Source: Chlorella sorokiniana (lineage: Eukaryota > Chlorophyta > Trebouxiophyceae > Chlorellales > Chlorellaceae). From it: a stretch of DNA of 64,000 bases. How positions within the stretch are numbered: position 1 is the first letter of the stretch; the number at the start of each line of letters is the position of its first letter. A program made the translations under genes and the position numbers. Positions 57,401 through 64,000 of this stretch are shown in pieces. The stretch spans positions 2,461,001-2,525,000 of the forward strand of contig CP084619.1 of assembly GCA_025917655.1 (NCBI GenBank), read 5' to 3'. A model generated the notes under the pieces. That model saw nothing but the letters and a program-made list of their open reading frames with translations. It was not told the DNA's origin and searched no databases.

Positions 57401-58616
57401 AAGGCAAAGAGGAGGTGCACCGACACGCCGCGCTGCATGGTCTTGGACAGCGAATAGTGCAGGAAAGAGATGTCGATGGCCTGGCGGGGGGGGGGGGGGG
57501 GGGGGGGGGCACAAGACCATGCAGGGAGTCAGGGGAGGTGACGAAGACAGGAGCGCGACGAGCAGAAACTGAGCAGCGACTGGACAGCATGGGGAGGAGG
57601 GGGCCGCAGGGGGCCACGCCGCCTCGCAGCGCACCAGCAGGAGGAGGGTGAAGGCGGCGATGCGCGCGTGCTGGAGGCGGGACACGTTGGGCGTCGTTTC
57701 TATGAAGTCCACGCGGTCTTGCACCAGCCAGTGGAAGATCTTGACAAAGGAGAGGATGACAAACATGCTGCGGCTCCCAGGGGCCCAAGCGGGGGCGCAA
57801 GGAAGAGTGGGTGGCGCGGTTGGGCAAGGTCGATGCGGGGGCTGCAGGCCGTACCAGCACCAGCTCAAGCGGGCCGCCGGCAAGCTGGGCTGGCAGTGGA
57901 AGCGCCCGCCCGCCCGATGCAACCGCAGCCAGCCACATGCAACCTTTTGTGCGTGCCGCCGGAACGCGGGCAGGGCCCCCATCGCAGTTTGCTCACGTGA
58001 GGAAGGAGGCGGTGAAGTCCTCCCGGAAGATGGTCATGGCCAGGCACGTCTCCACAACCGCCTGCCCCACCTTGTCGTTCACGCGCTCCACCTCGCTGTC
58101 GCGCAGCCGGCCCAGGAACACCTGCGAGTGGGGGTGGGGGTGGGGGGCACACGCGGGGCTGGGTTTGTCCATCAGCATAGTATGAGCCATTCAGATTCAG
58201 CGGGCTCCTCTGGACACAGGACAGACTTGGGCGAGAGCATGGCCGCTGTTGTGCAACACCCAGCAACAGAGCGCGGCCCCAGGCGCACCCGCAGGATGAT
58301 TTTGTATGTGGCGAGCGCAAAGGCAAAGCCCATGTTGCCCAGCACGGCCAGCGAGAACTTAGAGGAGCTAAGGTACACCATGGAAGGGAAGAACCTGAAG
58401 GCAGACGGAGATAGGAGGGCACAATAAGTGTGGTGCAGTGTGTGAGCGGCGCTGCTGGCGGCGGCACTATGTCGCTCTGCAGCCCAACAGCTGCTGAGGG
58501 TCACAAGTGCGGCCGCGTTCTCACTGTTCGCGAGTGTTGAAGGCGTGCCAGATCACCACCACCGCGCTGAGCAAGCTCAGCGCCACATAGCGCCGGGTGC
58601 TCATAAAAGCTGGCAT
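54431..58616 (-). CDS. HRD1: ER-associated degradation E3 ligase HRD1 (synoviolin)
   Basis: Multi-span ER ligase and retrotranslocation channel of ERAD. ATG 58616: [20 protein letters not shown] then [11 protein letters not shown]. Further exons hold membrane segments: [88 protein letters not shown], and [20 protein letters not shown]. The RING-H2 finger is [15 protein letters not shown] plus [20 protein letters not shown] and [14 protein letters not shown]. The cytosolic tail is Ala/Pro-rich ([20 protein letters not shown]) and ends near [16 protein letters not shown], as in plant HRD1; the last exon may end there or run on to 54431. About eleven exons. Head-to-head with cpSRP54. Confidence 0.93.
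57486..57509 (+). repeat. 24-base poly-G (poly-C on HRD1 strand) at an acceptor
   Basis: Uninterrupted G run on the plus strand. On the HRD1 coding strand it is a C tract ending only about 5 bases before the CAG acceptor of the exon [18 protein letters not shown]. Confidence 0.97.
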
Positions 58617-59038
58617 GGTGCCGGCGGGGATGCAGCTGAACAAATTCAAAGAGCGGGTTCTTGCCGAATGGAGGCCCTAAATGGGTTCAGAAGCCCATCG
58701 GCCCTCGACCCAACATTTGCTGTATGGATTGTGTGCCGCGAGCAGCCAGATCAACTATATGGTATGGCACAATACCCAGCCGACGCTGAAATGCAACTCC
58801 GTCGACGTGCCTCTGATGTCCCGCAGCGTATTGCTCACTTCGGGATGGGCCTTGCCTTACCCGGAGGAAAATGCTTCATTGTGCGTTGTCGTGCAACATT
58901 GGAAGTTGCTTTTATCTCTTTTTCCCACAATCGACCCTTGCATTGCCCTTCGCTCCCTGCCGACGACTTTACAGGCTTGCTGCGGACGGCTGGGGCGCTG
59001 TTGATTAGCCAAGTGATTCGAGCATTGAATTGACGTCC
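58617..59038. promoter_or_regulatory. Divergent promoter, HRD1 / chloroplast SRP54
   Basis: About 420 bp of lower GC between opposing start codons. It joins an ER and a plastid protein-handling gene; co-regulation is only a possibility. No TATA box is obvious. Confidence 0.45.
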
Positions 59039-62000
59039 ATGGCAGGCATAGCGGGGACATTGACAGCGCAGCAAACAGCGGCATTGCCCACACGCAGGCA
59101 GCAGGTGTTTGCCAGCAGCCCAGCAGCCTGCAGCGCGCCCCAATGGCGCCAGACAGCAGCACGGAGCAGCCTTGTTGCCAGTCGGCAACGGCTGGCCGAG
59201 GCAGGAGCACAACAGCGAGCGCAGCGGCAGCAGCTGGCAGCAGCGGCGGCGGCGCGGCGTGCGGGCAGTCGCCCGCGTGTCGTACGCACGCAGGCCGCCA
59301 TGTTTGATGGGCTGAGTCGCAGCCTGGAGAAGGCGTGGGACAGCGTGCGCAAGGACGGCAAGCTGACTGCCGACAACATCAAGGAGCCGATGCGGGAGGT
59401 CAGGTGGGCGGCGGCGGACCCATGCCGTGCTGCTCCGGGCTTGTGCCGCAGGGCTGCTACGGCAGCTGTTGCATGGGAGGCAGGGGTAGAAAGCTATAAT
59501 GCAATGCTGCCTTGCTGGGTGTAGCATGCATCGAAGGCTAACTCTGACCGCGCACCGAGGCCTCCTGGAGACCCCTTCACTGAGCACCCGCGTGGCGCGC
59601 CCCCCTTCCCCCACTGCAGGCGCGCGCTGCTGGAGGCCGACGTGTCGCTGCCCGTGGTGCGGCGCTTTGTGAAGAAGGTGGAGGAGGCGGCGCTGGGGGA
59701 GCGCGTGGTCAAGGGGCTGAGCCCCGACCAGAAGCTGGTCAAGGTGTGGTGCCCGCTCAACACGCGTCCCCGGCTGCCGCGCCACTGCTATCACCCGCCT
59801 GGCCCTCTGCGGTCATCCTCCTTCCCGTGGCCAAGTCAGCCTTTGCGAGGGAGAGGCGATGTCCCCCTTGGTTCCCCCCCCAACTGCTGCCCCAGGTGGT
59901 GTACGAGGAGCTGCAGTCGCTGATGGGGGCCAGCAGGCTGAGCTGGTGGAGCCCAAGTACGGGCCCGCAGTCATACTCATGGCGGGACTGCAGGTGCGCG
60001 CGACAGCGAGGGAACAAAGGGGGTGGGAGGGAAGGGCAGGGGAAAGGGGCGCAGCGGGAGGTGGAGGCGCCTGCACTTTGTCATGCCAGCAGCCAGGGTC
60101 ACAGCGCACCTTGGACTGGCTGGGCTGCCTGCATGATTTGGGGGCTCATCTGCTGGTGCGGGAGGCCAGTCTTGAAAAACAATGCCTGCTTTCGACGCTG
60201 CGGCGACATGCACGGCCGCGGCATGCTGCAAGAAGCTTTAAGGAGCTTGCCTGGCTGGGCGCAGGGCACGGGCAAGACGACCGCGGCTGGCAAGCTGGCG
60301 CTGTACCTAAAGAAGCGGGGGCTCAAGGTGCTGCTGGTGGCCACAGATGTGTACCGCCCAGGTGCGGGGCAGCTTTCCTTCCTGGCCCAGTTGGGCAGCT
60401 GATGATGCCAGCGCGGCGGGGCAGCCGGGCCTGGCCCCATCAACAGCCTCTCGCCGCTGACACCACACCCATGCGCCTGCCTTTCGCCCGGACCCCCACC
60501 CACACAACCCCCCTTTGCAGCCGCCATCGACCAGCTGGTCACCCTGGGCAGCCGCATCGAGGTGCCGGTGTTTGAGCTGGGCACGGGGGTGCCGCCACCG
60601 GAGATTGCGCGGCGGGGGCTGGAGCAGGCCAAGGCGCAGGAGTTTGACGCGGTCATCGTTGACACGGCAGGCCGCCTGCAGATTGACGACAAGCTGATGG
60701 AGGAGCTGAAGGAGGTGCGCCGCGTTGCGCTGGGGGCAGCAAGGGAGGCGCATATGTGGGTGTGTGGGTGCGGGATGGCTGCTGGGGTGGGAGTGGGGTT
60801 GGGAGCCTGGGATTGGGAGCGTGCGTTACACCATCCTCGCCACATGCCCGCCGTTTTCCGCCTGCTGCCGTCCCGCACACCCAAACGTGAGCCGAGGCCA
60901 CGTAACCCCCCCCCTCCATGCAACGGCAGACCAAGGCTGCAGTGCGCCCCACCGACACGCTGCTGGTGGTGGACGCCATGACGGGCCAGGAGGCGGCGGC
61001 GCTGGTCAAGGCCTTCAACGATGCAGGTGGGCAGGCGGGCGCAGCCTGCTGACACTGCTGGAGTGGCGCTGGCGCGCCGACCGCCTGCCGCTGCCGCCAG
61101 AGAAGCGCACCGCTCCTCCCTTCTGCTGCCTGCCGTGCGCACGTGCCCGCCCGCATGCACCCGCCCACCAACCAACCCCTTGTGGAATCAACCCTTGCAA
61201 CCCGTTCCCTCTCCCTCCCCTCTCCCCCGGTCACAGTGGACATCACGGGTGCGGTGCTGACCAAGCTGGACGGCGACTCGCGGGGCGGCGCCGCGCTGTC
61301 GATCAAGGAGGTGTCGGGCGGCCCATCAAGTTTGTGGGCATGGGGGAGAAGATGGAGGCGCTGGAGCCCTTCTACCCCGACCGCATGGCCTCGCGCATCC
61401 TGGGTGAGACCCGGGCAGGGCCCAGCGGGCTGTACGGTTGGGGCCAGGGCAGCCGCCGGGCACCAACCTAGGGCACGCAGCACCTGCGGCGGGACGTTTG
61501 CGTGCGGCGCGAAGGGATGAGATGGGGCCCCAACACACGCTCGTGCCTCACCTCAGTGCCGCCTGCCCGCCTCCTGTCAGGCATGGGCGACGTGGTGTCC
61601 CTGGTGGAGAAGGCGGAGGAGGCGGTGAATGCGGACGAGGCGGCGGAGCTGACCAAGAGGATGATGACGGGTGGGAGGGCGGCCGGCGTGCGGCCGACTG
61701 TTGCGAGGCGCCCGTGCCTTGCATCCCCCGCCGCCCATGCGCCCCCAGAGGGGTGCCCGGTCTGGAGCCGCCGCCTCTTTGACCCGCCGGCTGCCGCCCT
61801 GCCGTCGGCCGTGCCCCACACATGCCGCTGCTGTATGGCGCCTTGTACTGCAGCCAAGTTTGACTTCAACGACTTCCTGAAGCAGTACAAGATGATCACC
61901 GGCATGGGCAACCTGGCCTCCCTGGTCAAAATGATTCCGGGTGCGGCCCGGGGCCAACCCTTGTGTGTGCAGCACATGCGGCCCCCGTGCCCTGTTGCCG

Positions 62001-63397
62001 CCATTGTTTGCTCCCCACACTCTGCGCCTGCTGCCCTCCCTTGCCAAGCCGTGCTGCCATGGTCCACGCAGCGCCTGCTGCTTGCCTGGCTCAAGCGCAA
62101 GCGCGGCTCACGCCCTGCCATGAGGCGCCGGCCCCACCCCACCCAGCTGGGAACCCGCTCGCTCACATGTCCGCCCTTCCACCCGCCTGTCCCTGCCAGG
62201 TATGAACAAGATCAACGAGAAGCAGATCAGCGAGGTGGAGCGCAAGTACGCCATCTACGAGTCCATGATCAACTCCATGACCAAGCAGGAGCGGGAACAG
62301 CCCGAGCTGCTGGCCAAGTCGCCCTCTCGCAGGTGGCTGTGGGTGCTGCTGCGGGCACTGTGTGGGGCTGGGGTGAGAGGAGGCCGGATGCTGTGTGGGG
62401 GAGGGAGGGGAGGCAGGGTGAGACCACGCATATGCACGGAGCCCTGGCATGTGCGAGAATGTGGGTTGCCGGCTGTGGGGAATGGGTGGAGGGGCAGCCA
62501 GGTGGCCGAGTGCTGGATGGAACGGGAAGTGGCATGTGAGGCCGGCAATGCATGGCAGCACATTGTTGATACAGACACACGACCGAGCGGCTGCGCGGCA
62601 GCTTCTGCACTGATCGCAAAGCCAGTCGGGTCTGTTGGCACCTTGTTTCTCGCCCAAAAGCTCCCCTCCCGCCTGGGCCCCTCAACTTTGCGCCCGCGCC
62701 CGCCCCCACCCCCCCAATCCCACACAAGCACAGGCGCCGCATTGCGCAGGGCAGCGGGCGCAGCGACGAGCAGGTGGCGGAACTGATTGCCATGTTCACC
62801 AGCATGCGCATGCAGATGCAGACCATGTCGCGCATGATGGCCCTCAGCGGCGGCGCGCAGGGTGAGGCCCGCCACTCGCCCGCATCCGGCCTCGGCCGCT
62901 TTCCTTGAATCATCGGGCTTGGCCCTGCCGGCCTCCCAGCGAGGCCTCGCTGCCTGCATCGAGCCAGTGGGCCTGCCGTGGGACGGCGGCAGCTGGCCAC
63001 GCGCGCCCCTCCGACCCCGCCCTGAACGCACCCTTCCACTGAGCCTCCTGAGCACTGGGCTGAGCTTCCTGCTGCCCTGCGTGCCGCCTCCCTCCCCGCC
63101 CCATCAGGCGTGCCTGGCATGCCCCAGATGAGCGATGAGGAGATGATGGAGGCTGTGATGGGCAGCACGGGTAGGGGCGGTGCACGCCATGCGTGGGCAA
63201 GCTGGCAACGAGCCAGCGTGCATCCGCCATGCTGCCTACCTTGCCATGCAGCCTGCCCGTTCCCGGGGCCCGTCACCAACATGTCTCAACATGATCACTT
63301 GTGCACTGCAGGCCCCCGCAAAGTCGCCGCTGGCAAGGTGCGGCGCAAGCGCAATAGCAAGGCTTTGGCAGAGCTGGTGGCGCTGCAGAAGGCGTGA
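59039..63397 (+). CDS. cpSRP54: Chloroplast signal recognition particle GTPase cpSRP54
   Basis: Targets light-harvesting proteins and nascent plastid-encoded chains to thylakoids. Exon 1 (59039-59403) opens an Ala/Gln/Arg-rich transit peptide ending RPRVVRTQA, then [20 protein letters not shown] (N domain). GTPase motifs: [15 protein letters not shown] (G1, split by an intron), [25 protein letters not shown] (G3), [33 protein letters not shown] (G4), [21 protein letters not shown] domain: [39 protein letters not shown], and Met-rich [16 protein letters not shown]. The tail is [20 protein letters not shown] ending ALQKA. About thirteen exons. Two single-base gaps occur at G/C runs (59925-59929 and 61316-61324) in otherwise conserved exons. 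Confidence 0.96.
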
Positions 63398-64000
63398 GGG
63401 TGCAGCCCCCTCCCCCCCAATGCCAGTGGGAGGCCACTGCATCTGCTGTGCAACGATGTAAGAGGAGCCTCAAGGACTCTGGCGTCGACAGCTCCACAGC
63501 TCAAAATCAGCTGCACAGTTTTAAAATCTTGCTCATACGCGTTCAGATCAGTGTCAGAAACCCTTGCTTGAAGCCTTTCTGTACCCTGCACACTGCCACC
63601 GACCTAGGCGGGTGGTCGTGCGGACGTGGCGGCGCATCCCATGGCGCGACATGGCAAGTGCCGCGGCTCACTCCCACTGATCCTTGATTAAAAGGAGCTG
63701 GTGCACTCTGAACAACGTTTTATCCCGTTGCAGCCCGGCATGTTAGCACTGGTAGCCAGTTGCTCGACAGCAGCGACACGCATTGTAGCCAGGCAGGGCC
63801 ACAACCATGTCTTGCCGCCTCCCACAGTAGTCCGGCAACAAGCGGGGTGGCAGAATGGGGAGCGCGAGGTGAGCGGGGACTGAGGGAGCGGTGCTCGCAT
63901 CTTGCCGTCTGCTGTGCCGCCGAAATGCGACGAGCCTGACAATCCTCTACGCTGATTGCAGACGGGGCGGCAACGCATGCCAGTGCCTGCCGCCGCTGCC
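63398..64000. other. Region downstream of cpSRP54
   Basis: About 600 bp to the window end. Holds the cpSRP54 3'UTR with a TGTAA signal. A minus-strand frame of 96 codons (63978-63688) could be an exon of a gene beyond the edge, but nothing in it is recognisable. Confidence 0.35.
63457..63461 (+). terminator. Candidate TGTAA signal (cpSRP54)
   Basis: TGTAA 60 bp after the cpSRP54 stop codon, at the spacing expected of green-algal polyadenylation signals. Confidence 0.55.

Noticed and set aside
1-64000. Transposon, virus-like element or horizontally acquired island
   Set aside because: No transposase, reverse transcriptase, integrase or capsid-like sequence, and no long terminal or inverted repeats were seen; gene content is ordinary nuclear housekeeping.

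Overview
The window looks like nuclear DNA of a green alga, most likely a trebouxiophyte of the Chlorella type. It is GC-rich, almost every gene is cut by many short introns (about 80-350 bp) with C-rich acceptor tracts, and several encoded proteins are plant- or plastid-specific: chloroplast protoporphyrinogen oxidase, glutathione reductase of the GGTC-GCVPKK type, chloroplast SRP54, a plant-type RPB3 and a plant-type M14 carboxypeptidase. Candidate TGTAA polyadenylation signals, typical of green algae, lie behind several genes. I saw no tRNA, rRNA, CRISPR array, transposon or virus-like element. The placement is inference from protein content and style; no search could be run.

Layout, left to right: PPOX (-, cut by the window start); UTP23 (+) and LYAR (-), two convergent nucleolar genes; an unrecognised multi-exon gene (-); a small RING-like gene (-); glutathione reductase (-); M14 carboxypeptidase (-) head-to-head with a BRAP2-type RING/UBP-zinc-finger ligase (+); CutA (+); a RING-CH membrane ligase (+) converging on a small multi-span membrane protein (-); RPB3 (-); GPATCH11 (-) head-to-head with an FBXO21-like F-box/YccV protein (+); a Golgi-type sulfotransferase (+); a DJ-1/PfpI protein (+); a small coiled-coil gene (-); an SFSWAP-like SURP/RS splicing regulator (-) head-to-head with a signal-peptide/one-TM protein (+); NOP10 (-) head-to-head with a GT31 galactosyltransferase (+); an ankyrin-like protein (-); HRD1 (-) head-to-head with chloroplast SRP54 (+).

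Functional threads: ubiquitin and protein quality control (HRD1, BRAP2-like, RING-CH, small RING, F-box protein), ribosome biogenesis (UTP23, LYAR, NOP10), splicing and transcription (SFSWAP, GPATCH11, RPB3), plastid functions (PPOX, GR, cpSRP54) and wall or glycan synthesis (GT31, sulfotransferase). These are mostly housekeeping genes in dense, often divergent pairs, not an operon-like system.

A technical point governs every gene model. At least 13 conserved exons in 10 or more genes switch frame by exactly one missing base, mostly in short homopolymers. This looks like uncorrected consensus deletions in a long-read assembly rather than decayed genes. No clearly new multi-gene system was found. 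The most interesting biological points are an RPB3 without its zinc-binding cysteines, a GC-AG intron in LYAR, an RRKR motif at the cpSRP54 tail, and several unrecognised proteins.
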